Part shown: one piece after another, positions 33,104 to 40,415 of the stretch | How the letters are laid out: every line of letters starts with the position of its first letter | Numbering within the stretch: the first letter of the stretch is position 1 | Assembly: GCF_001682865.1 (NCBI RefSeq) | Contig: NZ_MAQX01000032.1 | Span: forward strand, 676,888-740,887 | Origin: Bacillus sp. FJAT-26390 | GTDB lineage: Bacteria; Bacillota; Bacilli; Paenibacillales; Paenibacillaceae | Direction of reading: 5' to 3' | DNA length: 64,000 nucleotides | Position numbers and translations under genes: made by a program | The notes under the pieces: generated by a model | What the model was told of the DNA's origin: nothing | Database searches by the model: none | The model's input: only the letters and a program-made list of their open reading frames with translations

Positions 33104-33478
33104 ATGAGTACTGGTGAAAGCATATCGTTGGTTGTTGTCATCCTGATTTCTTTGCCGCTTTGCCTGCTCGCCTTCATGGTCATCAGGCAGTCATTCCAAG
33201 ATAACCTTGAAGTCAAACATATTTTGAAAAATGGCGTTCCATTCGACGCTACCGTAAGCTCCATTCGGCAAACCAATACGGAGATCAACGGTTATCCCGA
33301 GGTTTTTATCGGATTAACGATTCCAAGAGAGCATGCCGAGCCTTACCGGGCAATCGTAAAAACGGTCATCGATATGGTTAACAATCCGCAATACCAGCCT
33401 GGCCGCAAAGTAAAGGTGAAGGTGCTGGAGACAAACGGACGAATAAAAGTCGCCTTGGAAGGCGGACAAGCGCTATAA
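33104..33478 (+). CDS. Small single-pass membrane protein
   Basis: Not assigned to a named family. From ATG 33104 the 124-aa product has one N-terminal TM helix (about 8-29, LVVVILISLPLCLLAFMVI) followed by a soluble domain with beta-rich pattern and the element GVPFDATVSSIRQTNTEINGYP, then YQPGRKVKVKVLETNGRIKVAL, reminiscent of small beta-barrel modules. An upstream frame to 33017 exists, but no good ribosome binding site marks either start (GGTG precedes 33104). It ends before a bidirectional terminator. Function unknown. Confidence 0.65.
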   Translation: MSTGESISLVVVILISLPLCLLAFMVIRQSFQDNLEVKHILKNGVPFDATVSSIRQTNTEINGYPEVFIGLTIPREHAEPYRAIVKTVIDMVNNPQYQPGRKVKVKVLETNGRIKVALEGGQAL

Positions 33479-33499
33479 ACAAGCGATACCACGATAAAG

Positions 33500-33525
33500 A
33501 AGAGCGCCGCAACCGGCGCTCTTTT
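33500..33525. terminator. Bidirectional terminator
   Basis: AAGAGCGCC and GGCGCTCTT form a compact stem with T-rich tails on both strands, shared by the small membrane protein gene and the convergent MFS gene. Confidence 0.85.
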
Positions 33526-33526
33526 C

Positions 33527-34945
33527 TTATTGCATCGCAGCTGTTTGTGGTTTTGGCTTCCGCAGCAGCAAAGTCAGCGGCAAGGACACAATAATAATAA
33601 TAGTGCCCAGATGGAACACATCTTGGACGCTCAAAGAGAGCGCGACGGTTTTGGACACATTCCCCGCTCCCAAGTGAGCGATCGTCTGCGCTGATAATAT
33701 CGAGCTGAACAAGCTGATTGAAAGCGCCGATGTCCCTTGTCTGATCCAGTTCATGACCGCGGACGCATGGCCCGAGTTGACGCTAGGCACAGCAGACATT
33801 GCCGCATTCGTCACCGGCATATTGCTGAAGCCAATCCCCATATACCGAATGGCAACCCATACCGTAATAAACAATGCGCTTGTAGCCACATTCGCATGGC
33901 TGAGCTCCCAAGTCGCTATGCCCATAAGAATAAGACCGACGAGAATGAGACGCGACGGGCCCACCTTGCTGTAAAGCTTGCCAGCCGCAAGCGAGATTAA
34001 CACCATGGCAAGCGTGCCCGGCAGCATGGCCATCCCCGTCGTAAAGCTGGACTCGCCTTTAATATTTTGCATAAAGATGGGAACGAGCAGCGTGCCGGCA
34101 TAAAGCGATATCGTAATGCAGCAGTTCAGAATCAAACCGTACGTAAACCGCGGAATCTTCAATACACGCAAATTCAATAAAGGATTGCTGACGCGCAGCG
34201 TCCTTCGAACAAAAAACACAAGGACGAGAATACCCGCTGCGATCATGCCTAACGTCTGCCAGCCCGCCCAGCCCCAATTGTGGGCTTCGCTAAATGCCAC
34301 GAGCAGCGCGCTGGTTCCGACCAGCACCGCTCCAAATCCGATCCAATCGAGCTTGATGCCGGTGCTTAAGCGATAATTCGGAATATACCTAGCGGCGACG
34401 ATCACAGCGATAATGCCGATTGGGATGTTCATGATGAACAAAGACTTCCAGCCGTAAATCTCAGCGAGCCAGCCGCCAATGGTCGGTCCAAGCGCTGGGG
34501 CAAGCATCGCCGATACGCTCCAAAAGCTGACCGCAACCGCCTGCTTCGACTTCGTTATCGTCTGGTAAATGATTGTCATCGTTGTGGGCATAATAATACC
34601 GCTGAAGAGACCTTGCAAAATTCTAAATGCAATAAGCGATTCGATGCTCCAAGCGAAGGTGCAAAGCAGGGAGGCTAAAGTAAAGCCTGACAATGCGATC
34701 ACATACAGCTTTTTATAGCTCCATTTGTCACCCATAAAACCGATAACCGGAGCAATAATGCCCGTCGCCATCATAAAGCCGGATAACATCCATTGGACGG
34801 TATTCAAGCTGGCGCCAAAGTCATCCATAAATATAGGCAATGCGACGTTTATCGTAGTCGTGCTTAAAGAAGCCATGAAGTTGCCGAAAAAAACGGCAAC
34901 CAAAATGGTCCAAAACGTTGATTCTGCTTTTTGTGAGGGTTCCAC
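33527..34945 (-). CDS. DHA2-family (EmrB/QacA-like) MFS exporter under MerR control
   Basis: Drug:H+ antiporter of about 472 aa with 14 predicted TM helices. Motifs include TTINVALPIFMDDFGASLNTVQWMLSGFMM, GDKWSYKKLYVIAL and LAPALGPTIGGWLAEIYGW. GTG 34945 has AGGAG 7 bases upstream; ATG 34951 is only one base from it. It follows the MerR gene by 4-10 bases, so the two are one operon controlled at the operator upstream of merR. The inducer, and so the substrate, is probably a hydrophobic toxicant or drug. Confidence 0.92.
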   Translation of the reverse strand: MEPSQKAESTFWTILVAVFFGNFMASLSTTTINVALPIFMDDFGASLNTVQWMLSGFMMATGIIAPVIGFMGDKWSYKKLYVIALSGFTLASLLCTFAWSIESLIAFRILQGLFSGIIMPTTMTIIYQTITKSKQAVAVSFWSVSAMLAPALGPTIGGWLAEIYGWKSLFIMNIPIGIIAVIVAARYIPNYRLSTGIKLDWIGFGAVLVGTSALLVAFSEAHNWGWAGWQTLGMIAAGILVLVFFVRRTLRVSNPLLNLRVLKIPRFTYGLILNCCITISLYAGTLLVPIFMQNIKGESSFTTGMAMLPGTLAMVLISLAAGKLYSKVGPSRLILVGLILMGIATWELSHANVATSALFITVWVAIRYMGIGFSNMPVTNAAMSAVPSVNSGHASAVMNWIRQGTSALSISLFSSILSAQTIAHLGAGNVSKTVALSLSVQDVFHLGTIIIIVSLPLTLLLRKPKPQTAAMQ

Positions 34946-34955
34946 AATCATGCTC

Positions 34956-35381
34956 CTATTCTTTTAATTGATCTATTGCCGTCAAAACACGTTTTTCGTA
35001 TCCTAATAGCTCCTCTTTGAATTGCTCCATTCGCAAAAGCTTAGTATCGATCATCGTCTTCTCTTTCTGCAGCACACTCAGCATCTCAATGAGCTTCAGC
35101 TTGCGCGCTTCGCGATCCTCTGTCGTACGATATTCGCTCTTTTGCTGCTCGATGATCGTCTGAAATTCCAGGTACTGCTGAAGCTCTGCCAGCGAGAAAC
35201 CCAGTACTTCCTTAACCAGCAAAATTTTATTAATCTTCTCAATATCGCTTTCGGAATACAACCGTATACCGCCTTGTGTACGCTCAGGCGCAGAGATCAA
35301 ACCAAAATCCTCATAATAACGAATGGCCCGCTTCGTTAAACCTGTACGCTTCGCCACTTCTTCGATTTTCAACAAATCCAA
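34956..35381 (-). CDS. MerR-family transcriptional regulator
   Basis: Regulator of 141 aa. The winged HTH at 1-70 is typical (LLKIEEVAKRTGLTKRAIRYYEDFGLISAPERTQGGIRLYSESDIEKI), followed by a long dimerisation coiled coil and no C-terminal ligand domain of the BmrR kind. It starts with TTG at 35381, GGAGG 9 bases upstream. It is first in an operon with the DHA2 pump, and a 9-bp-armed palindrome overlaps its promoter. No conserved cysteine pattern for metals is seen. Confidence 0.93.
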   Translation of the reverse strand: MDLLKIEEVAKRTGLTKRAIRYYEDFGLISAPERTQGGIRLYSESDIEKINKILLVKEVLGFSLAELQQYLEFQTIIEQQKSEYRTTEDREARKLKLIEMLSVLQKEKTMIDTKLLRMEQFKEELLGYEKRVLTAIDQLKE

Positions 35382-35410
35382 TGCGCCGCACCTCCGTAGT
35401 CTATGTTACT

Positions 35411-35447
35411 AGCATACGCTTAATGACAGTTAACGTCAACGTTAACT
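35411..35447 (-). promoter_or_regulatory. Promoter and MerR operator of the merR-MFS operon
   Basis: Perfect inverted repeat AGTTAACGT-CA-ACGTTAACT (35428-35447) overlaps a -35 TTGACG (35439-35434) with TATGCT (35416-35411) 17 bases on. The arms fit a MerR dimer site and indicate autoregulation. Confidence 0.7.
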
Positions 35448-35498
35448 TTATGCCAAAAAAATAGAGCACATCGGTTGTACTCCATCGCAAATACCATT

Positions 35499-35966
35499 TT
35501 AAACAGAACGCTGCTTTGCGACTTTACGAAACTTCATGTAGGATACAATGCGCCAAGGCAGGATGTAAAAGATAGCGACAAGCATAAAGAGAGCACCAAG
35601 CGTCTCCGGTTCAACCATGCTCAAATAGTTGCGCAAGGCAAAGCGGATGGCGACCACTGCCACAAATGCAAAAATAAAACCCATGTTTTTTTTCGCATAG
35701 ATCTGATTATCCTCGCGCACCTCGTAATTCGTCGTCCAGATAAGCGGTATCGATAATAAGAGTCCAAGTACAGCGGCGATAAACCATTCGTAGAGCGGTG
35801 CATGAACATTCGGGTTCAGGATAAGAAAAAGACCCGGTACCATGAATAGCAACGGAAACAAAATTCTTCTGCCGTCTCCGCGAATCGGCTTGTAAAAGCT
35901 TCGCGTCCTCCTCCATAGCACAAATGCCACGATTAAAACAATGGTCACATAATACGATTCATTCAT
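35499..35966 (-). CDS. CcdC/DUF1453-like membrane protein
   Basis: Integral membrane protein of 155 aa with four to five TM helices and the opening LWRRTRSFYKPIRGDGRRILFPLLFMVPG, which I associate with the CcdC/YneJ family (DUF1453). In Bacillus ccdC is linked to cytochrome c maturation, but no ccd genes are nearby and the role is uncertain. The second half has an NYEVREDNQIYAKKN loop and a positively charged tail. It is monocistronic, with no clear terminator of its own in the 45 bases after the stop. Confidence 0.65.
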   Translation of the reverse strand: MNESYYVTIVLIVAFVLWRRTRSFYKPIRGDGRRILFPLLFMVPGLFLILNPNVHAPLYEWFIAAVLGLLLSIPLIWTTNYEVREDNQIYAKKNMGFIFAFVAVVAIRFALRNYLSMVEPETLGALFMLVAIFYILPWRIVSYMKFRKVAKQRSV

Positions 35967-36040
35967 GTACGCACCACTTTCCTTATTATCCTTTTTTCCC
36001 CTTTTTCCAGTATACAGCCTCCTCTCTTTAACGTGAATAC

Positions 36041-36069
36041 AATAAAGCCGACCTCTTTGAGATCGGCTC
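36041..36069 (-). terminator. Rho-independent terminator
   Basis: AGCCGATCTC-AAA-GAGGTCGGCT (one wobble) on the minus strand followed by TTATT, just after the 129-aa membrane protein gene. Confidence 0.8.
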
Positions 36070-36076
36070 TTATGCT

Positions 36077-36466
36077 CTATTTTCTTGCCATTCTCCGGAT
36101 GAGAAAGACTCCTTCAATAATCAAGCCAAGAATAAATCCTGCAGCCACCGCTTCAAGGAACACAAGGAAGCTGACCAAATCCTCCCAGCCCGTCATATCC
36201 CGGGAGTATACTGCCATTAATAGTAGTCCAAGCGCCAAGCCAAGGTTAGCGAACAGCCACAGCCATTTCGCCCCAAGCCAGCCGGCAAAGCTGAATAAAA
36301 AGGATAAGAGGATGGCGAGCACCATAAAGCGGAAAGCATGCATCCCCGTAAATGGCTGGCCTAATAGTAGAAAACGAATGACCCAGAGCAAAATGCTGAC
36401 TAGCAAGGAGGATGCTCCGGCTAACAGCCACCACCCACTGCTTCTTTCTGCGGGAATCCAGCTCAT
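36077..36466 (-). CDS. Four-helix membrane protein of unknown function
   Basis: Not recognised. A 129-aa hydrophobic protein with four TM segments (around 12-35, 44-66, 68-86 and 94-122), tryptophan-rich at its start and ending RRMARK. GAGAGG lies about 11 bases before ATG 36466. It ends in its own terminator, so a real gene is likely. Neighbours are another small membrane protein and a small cytosolic protein, which give no functional hint. Confidence 0.6.
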   Translation of the reverse strand: MSWIPAERSSGWWLLAGASSLLVSILLWVIRFLLLGQPFTGMHAFRFMVLAILLSFLFSFAGWLGAKWLWLFANLGLALGLLLMAVYSRDMTGWEDLVSFLVFLEAVAAGFILGLIIEGVFLIRRMARK

Positions 36467-36547
36467 CTGTGAAAACCCCTCTCTTATACAAAAACGTTCT
36501 TGCTTATTAAACGTATGAAGCGCTTACTTTGTTTCGGCTCAAAGCAA

Positions 36548-36579
36548 AGAAGAGAGCACCCGCCCGGATGCTCTCTTCT
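36548..36579 (-). terminator. Rho-independent terminator
   Basis: AGAAGAGAGCA(T)CC pairs with GG(T)GCTCTCTTCT around a five-base loop on the minus strand; TTTG follows. Serves the 36.6 kb small gene. Confidence 0.8.
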
Positions 36580-36594
36580 GCTAAGAAGCGCTTA

Positions 36595-36894
36595 TTATTC
36601 AACGCCATCCTTGAAGTTTTTATCGTAGTTTTTATCGCCCTTGTGCTCAAGGTCGCTCAGCGTCTTCTCCAGTGTAGCCACGATTTGCTCCTTCACTTCC
36701 GACAGCGTGTCATAAAACAACGCCTCTTCTCCGCCAACAATTTTCACTCCGCTAATCGCTTGTATAGATTGATACCGCCGGTGCTGTTCCGCAAGATCAT
36801 CGATCGCCTGAAGCGTATGCTGTGTTTGAAGAAACAAGTCTTTGTGGTCCTGGTTGGCAAGCCGATCCTCAAGCTGCTTCATTCGTGAATTCAT
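36595..36894 (-). CDS. Small helical cytosolic protein of unknown function
   Basis: Not assigned. A 99-aa hydrophilic, mostly helical protein (MKQLEDRLANQDHKDLFLQTQHTLQAIDDLAEQH; DTLSEVKEQIVATLEKTLSDLEHK) with one short beta element, SGVKIVGGEE. There are no cysteines, signal or membrane segments. ATG 36894 has AAGGG 10 bases upstream; a GTG two codons earlier is possible. A strong terminator follows closely, supporting it as a gene. Confidence 0.7.
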   Translation of the reverse strand: MNSRMKQLEDRLANQDHKDLFLQTQHTLQAIDDLAEQHRRYQSIQAISGVKIVGGEEALFYDTLSEVKEQIVATLEKTLSDLEHKGDKNYDKNFKDGVE

Positions 36895-37163
36895 AGGCAC
36901 TATTCCCTTCGTATATGGAATTTATGAGGCGCATGCAAGAAGTTTCTTCCATCCCATTGTACAATGATTTCCGCCGCAAAAACAAATCCCGCGATGCTTC
37001 ACTCTGCCCCCATGGCACCTATGCCAAGCTTTCAGTAAACGTTCAGTCCGGCTTCATATGCGATTAACGTTCCGATACGACAATAACCCTATTCGGATGA
37101 GCTTATTTCAAGCGATCGCAAGCCTTGCTCTCGGTTCTTATTTCCTGTCAGGAGTTGATCGTC

Positions 37164-38102
37164 ATTAAAAATTTAACCAAAAGGAAAAAAGCAGCACTTT
37201 TTCTTACCTTCATTGTTCTTGCAATCGGCATTGTGCTCTACGTGCTTGCCGACCGTTATCTTATCGAGCATGTTGAGGTCAATGTAGCCGCTAAGACGCC
37301 AGCCGCAGCCGCTCCTGCCGCCAATCCAGCAGACGGCACGGAAACGTTACAGCAGGATGATTGGAATTACAGCAGTGCCGATACGCAAATTCATATTAAG
37401 AAAGTCGAATCCGGCTCGGGCAGCGATAAAATCACTTATTTTGTCGCTGATGTCCAGCTTACGGATGCCAGCGTATTGCAGTCCGCCTTCGCCAAAAACG
37501 CGTTTGGCCGCAACATTACGGAAGACACGTCCGCGATCGCGGCGGAGAACGGTGCCGTTTTTGCAATCAACGGCGATTATTACGGGTTCCGGAATGACGG
37601 TGTCATCGTTCGCGGCGGCACCCTGTATCGGGACGAGCCAACACGCGACGCCATGGCATTGCTCTCGAACGGCACGATGAAAGCCTACAACGAGGAACAG
37701 CTCTCCTCCGCAGAGCTGCTTGCTGAGGGCGTCACGGATACGTATTCATTCGGCCCCATTCTCGTGAACGACGGCGCTATAGCGGGCGACTTCGATAAAG
37801 TAGCCATCGACACTAATTTCGGCAATCGTTCGATTCAAGGATCGAATCCGAGGACGGGTATTGGCATGATCGCGCCGAACCACTACGTATTCGTCGTTGT
37901 GGACGGACGCAAGGACAACTACAGCAAAGGAATGACCTTAACTGAATTTGCGAATGTGTTTACGGAGCTTGGCGCATCGGTTGCTTATAACCTTGACGGA
38001 GGCGGCTCGTCCACGATGTACTTCATGGGCAGAGTCGTCAACAATCCGCTAGGCAAACAGCAGGAGCGCGGCGTCAGCGACATCCTTTATATCGCAAAAT
38101 AA
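37164..38102 (+). CDS. Membrane-anchored phosphodiester glycosidase family protein
   Basis: An NAGPA-domain protein (PF09992). Relatives remove sugars linked through phosphodiesters, acting outside the cell on wall or exopolysaccharide. The N-terminal anchor helix spans about residues 10-32 (AALFLTFIVLAIGIVLYVLA), then an Ala/Pro linker, then the domain with NGDYYGFRNDGVIVRGG, NPRTGIGM and NLDGGGSSTMYF. The start is unusual: AGGAG lies 9 bases before an ATT codon at 37164, while in-frame TTG codons at 37155 (0 bases from the site) and 37125 (no site) fit poorly. It is followed after 30 bases by a GT2-GtrA gene, so the two probably act on the same glycan. Confidence 0.82.
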   Translation: MKNLTKRKKAALFLTFIVLAIGIVLYVLADRYLIEHVEVNVAAKTPAAAAPAANPADGTETLQQDDWNYSSADTQIHIKKVESGSGSDKITYFVADVQLTDASVLQSAFAKNAFGRNITEDTSAIAAENGAVFAINGDYYGFRNDGVIVRGGTLYRDEPTRDAMALLSNGTMKAYNEEQLSSAELLAEGVTDTYSFGPILVNDGAIAGDFDKVAIDTNFGNRSIQGSNPRTGIGMIAPNHYVFVVVDGRKDNYSKGMTLTEFANVFTELGASVAYNLDGGGSSTMYFMGRVVNNPLGKQQERGVSDILYIAK

Positions 38103-38132
38103 CTAGCCATAAAGAAGAGGAGGCCTACCGCC

Positions 38133-39143
38133 ATGAATATTCTCATTCCCTCCTATGAGCCCGACGAGAGGCTCGTATCCCTTATCGAGCAGCTAAGGGA
38201 GATCGGCTCGTTCCCAATCGTCGTCGTTGATGACGGGAGCGGCATAGCGTACAGGGAGCTTTTCCGCTCCGTAAGAGAGCTGGGCTGCACAGTCATTACC
38301 CATAGTGCCAATAAAGGCAAAGGCCATGCGCTTAAGAGCGGCTTTCACTATTTCCAGCGAAAAGGGATAACAGACGGCATCGTCTGCGCAGACAGCGACG
38401 GCCAGCATCTGCCGCAGGACATTATGAAGATTGCGAACAGCATTGCGTCATACAATCGGCATATTATTCTCGGTAGCAGACGCTTCACCGGCAAAGTGCC
38501 CCTTCGCAGCCGCTTCGGGAACGCCGCTACCCGGCTCGTCTATTCGTTCGCCTCAGGCAAGCGCCTGTATGATACGCAGACTGGGCTGCGCGGCTATTCG
38601 GCCGATATGCTGGACTGGTTATGCCGCATACCCGGAGAGCGCTTCGAATATGAGATGAATGTGCTGCTTGAAGCGCCCGCCGCCGGCTTTTCCTTTCATG
38701 AGGTTCCGATAGACACGGTCTATCTCAACCAAAATGAATCGTCCCATTTTAGGCCGATTGCCGATTCCGCCAGAATATATGCTCCTTTTATCACCTTCAG
38801 CGCCAGCTCCTTATTGTCTGCGGTTATCGATTTTCTATTGCTGGCGCTAATCCATGCATTTAGCTCCAATCTGCTGCTCGCCGTGCTTGGAGCAAGGGGT
38901 GCAAGCTCTGTTTTCAACTACATGATGAATAAGCAGTATGTATTTGCTAAAGGCAAGCGCGCCGCGATCAAAACCTCGATGCCTAAATATTTTGCACTCG
39001 TCGCAGTCATCTTTTCGTTAAATTACGGCCTAATGTTTCTCTTTAATGAACGCCTCGGCATTCCTTTAATGATTGCCAAGCTGTTCACCGAAGCTTCGTT
39101 ATTTCTATTCAGCTACTACGCGCAGCGCAGGTTTGTATATTAA
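38133..39143 (+). CDS. GT2 glycosyltransferase fused to a GtrA-like membrane domain
   Basis: A 336-aa bifunctional protein. Residues 1-215 form a GT-A glycosyltransferase of the dolichyl/undecaprenyl-phosphate type, with VVVDDGSG, the DxD-like CADSDGQH and the acceptor motif DTQTGLRGYS. Residues about 218-336 form four TM helices of the GtrA family with FNYMMNKQYVFA, characteristic of GtrA. It probably makes a lipid-linked sugar and flips or presents it for extracellular glycosylation. GAGGAGG precedes the ATG. It is second in an operon with the phosphodiester glycosidase and ends at a strong terminator. Confidence 0.92.
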   Translation: MNILIPSYEPDERLVSLIEQLREIGSFPIVVVDDGSGIAYRELFRSVRELGCTVITHSANKGKGHALKSGFHYFQRKGITDGIVCADSDGQHLPQDIMKIANSIASYNRHIILGSRRFTGKVPLRSRFGNAATRLVYSFASGKRLYDTQTGLRGYSADMLDWLCRIPGERFEYEMNVLLEAPAAGFSFHEVPIDTVYLNQNESSHFRPIADSARIYAPFITFSASSLLSAVIDFLLLALIHAFSSNLLLAVLGARGASSVFNYMMNKQYVFAKGKRAAIKTSMPKYFALVAVIFSLNYGLMFLFNERLGIPLMIAKLFTEASLFLFSYYAQRRFVY

Positions 39144-39173
39144 AAAAAGCCAGGTGCAGCATGCACCTGGCTT
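39141..39173. terminator. Bidirectional terminator
   Basis: GCCAGGTGC-AGCAT-GCACCTGGC forms a perfect stem with A7 before and CTTCA after it; it best serves the minus-strand deacetylase gene and lies 5 bases past the GT2-GtrA stop. Confidence 0.85.
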
Positions 39174-39188
39174 CACTATTTTGATAAC

Positions 39189-39845
39189 CTAGACCAATTG
39201 TATAGGAAGGTCCGTTTCCTTCGGAAGCTTGAAGGCTACGCCCTTCGCAATCAGCTTGTCCACGAGCGCCTTAAAAGGATCTAACGAGATCCAATCATGG
39301 ATCTGTATGATCTCATTCCCATAATTCGCTGCGCCAAGCATCCCATCCGCTCCCAAATCGAAGGTATCCTGCGTGCACGACACATGAATGCCCTGCCCCA
39401 GGCTTGCTCCACTTGGCTCAACTGCTCGAATATTTTCAAAGGATGGCTGCCGGTAACCGAGCCCCTCCAACAGATGCTGTATCGCTGTGAAATGCGCTCC
39501 ATCCGTCTCGTCTTGGACATAAGGGTAACGAAATACTTTTGACGGCCTTGCCGTCTCTGCATCAGCATAAAGCTTATCAATGATCCTATCGGATCGCTCC
39601 AGCTGCAATCTCACATCCGCTAGGCTCATAGCTGAGAAGTCCGCATTATCGTAGCTGCGATTGCCAATGACATGTCCTGTCTTAATCGCATGCATAGCCT
39701 CTTCCGCAAACCGCTCCAACGCTTCACCTAGGCAAAACCAAATCGCCCGAATTCCTTTTGCGTTTAAATAATCAACCTTATCCAAAAAATCATCCGCAGG
39801 ACCATCATCAATCGTGAGGTACGCCGCTCTTTCAACCGCCAGCAT
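39189..39845 (-). CDS. Polysaccharide-deacetylase-fold protein with altered metal site
   Basis: NodB-homology protein of 218 aa. Motif 1 TIDDGP (general base D and metal D), motif 3 FRYPY, motif 4 region and motif 5 IIQIHDW are recognisable. Motif 2 reads GNRSYDN where functional enzymes have H-S/T-x-x-x-H, so both metal-binding histidines are replaced (R and N). No signal peptide or anchor is present; the NodB domain begins within 12 residues of the start. It may be catalytically inactive or use another chemistry. ATG 39845 has GGAGG 10 bases upstream; TTG 39851 is only 4 from it. A terminator shared with the convergent operon follows. Confidence 0.85.
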   Translation of the reverse strand: MLAVERAAYLTIDDGPADDFLDKVDYLNAKGIRAIWFCLGEALERFAEEAMHAIKTGHVIGNRSYDNADFSAMSLADVRLQLERSDRIIDKLYADAETARPSKVFRYPYVQDETDGAHFTAIQHLLEGLGYRQPSFENIRAVEPSGASLGQGIHVSCTQDTFDLGADGMLGAANYGNEIIQIHDWISLDPFKALVDKLIAKGVAFKLPKETDLPIQLV

Positions 39846-39945
39846 AAGCAAGAAACCTCCAATTTGTATTACTGCCCAAAAACATCATCTATGTATTATA
39901 CCTTATATGGAGCGGAAAGTTCGTTTTGCTTGCGATCCATATTAA

Positions 39946-39989
39946 AGAAAAAAAGCTGTTTCGCAAGGCAATCGCCTCGCAAAACAACT
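39946..39989 (-). terminator. Rho-independent terminator of the 59-aa gene
   Basis: On the minus strand AG-TGTTTTGCGAGGC and GCCTTGCGAAACAGCT pair almost completely around GATT and are followed by seven T. Confidence 0.88.
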
Positions 39990-40020
39990 CTTCTTTGTTT
40001 CCTTCATTTCTTCTTATTCT

Positions 40021-40200
40021 TCACGGGTGCTTTCGAACCGCGTTCAATTCGCTCTCGTTCTGATGCCATTCTTTGATCATGCTGTGATAAAAGTTGCTTT
40101 CCTGCGCGCTTAATCCCTGCTTGTTGTCTTTAATGACTAGATTACCAATATTACGCTTCAAAATAATGCTCCGACGTCCCAACATATCCATGTAAGTCAA
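40021..40200 (-). CDS. Small 59-aa protein of unknown function
   Basis: A frame overlooked because of its size. Reading the minus strand from TTG 40200 gives 59 residues beginning MTYMDMLGRRSIILKRNIG and ending ELNAVRKHP. GGAGG lies 10 bases before the TTG (ATG 40191 is an alternative, 19 bases away). A textbook terminator begins 31 bases after the TGA. The protein is basic at the N-terminus and helical, amphipathic and charged after that (SNFYHSMIKEWHQNESELN), with no cysteine and no signal. Transcription signals on both sides make it a plausible gene; I do not recognise a family. Confidence 0.55.
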   Translation of the reverse strand: MTYMDMLGRRSIILKRNIGNLVIKDNKQGLSAQESNFYHSMIKEWHQNESELNAVRKHP

Positions 40201-40415
40201 GTAAAATCACCCTCCAGCTGATGTTTTCCAATCGGTCTATATAAGTATATCGAATGCTAAACCTATTGAAAAACTGCATCAGGCTGCGATATATCTAATA
40301 ATCCCGACTAAGGAGGAATGAACGGAAGCTGATGCCCGCCATTCGAAAACATCCTGCCATATCCTCCTTTTAACGTCCTTATCTCTTCGAAATCAGCTGG
40401 AAAAGCTTGAGAACG
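40201..40415. other. Non-coding stretch with an 8-bp inverted repeat
   Basis: AAGGAGGA and TCCTCCTT (about 40311-40378) are perfect inverted copies 50 bases apart. On the minus strand the second copy makes an AAAAGGAGG in front of a 14-codon frame (start ATG at about 40358). I see no convincing gene. Confidence 0.35.
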
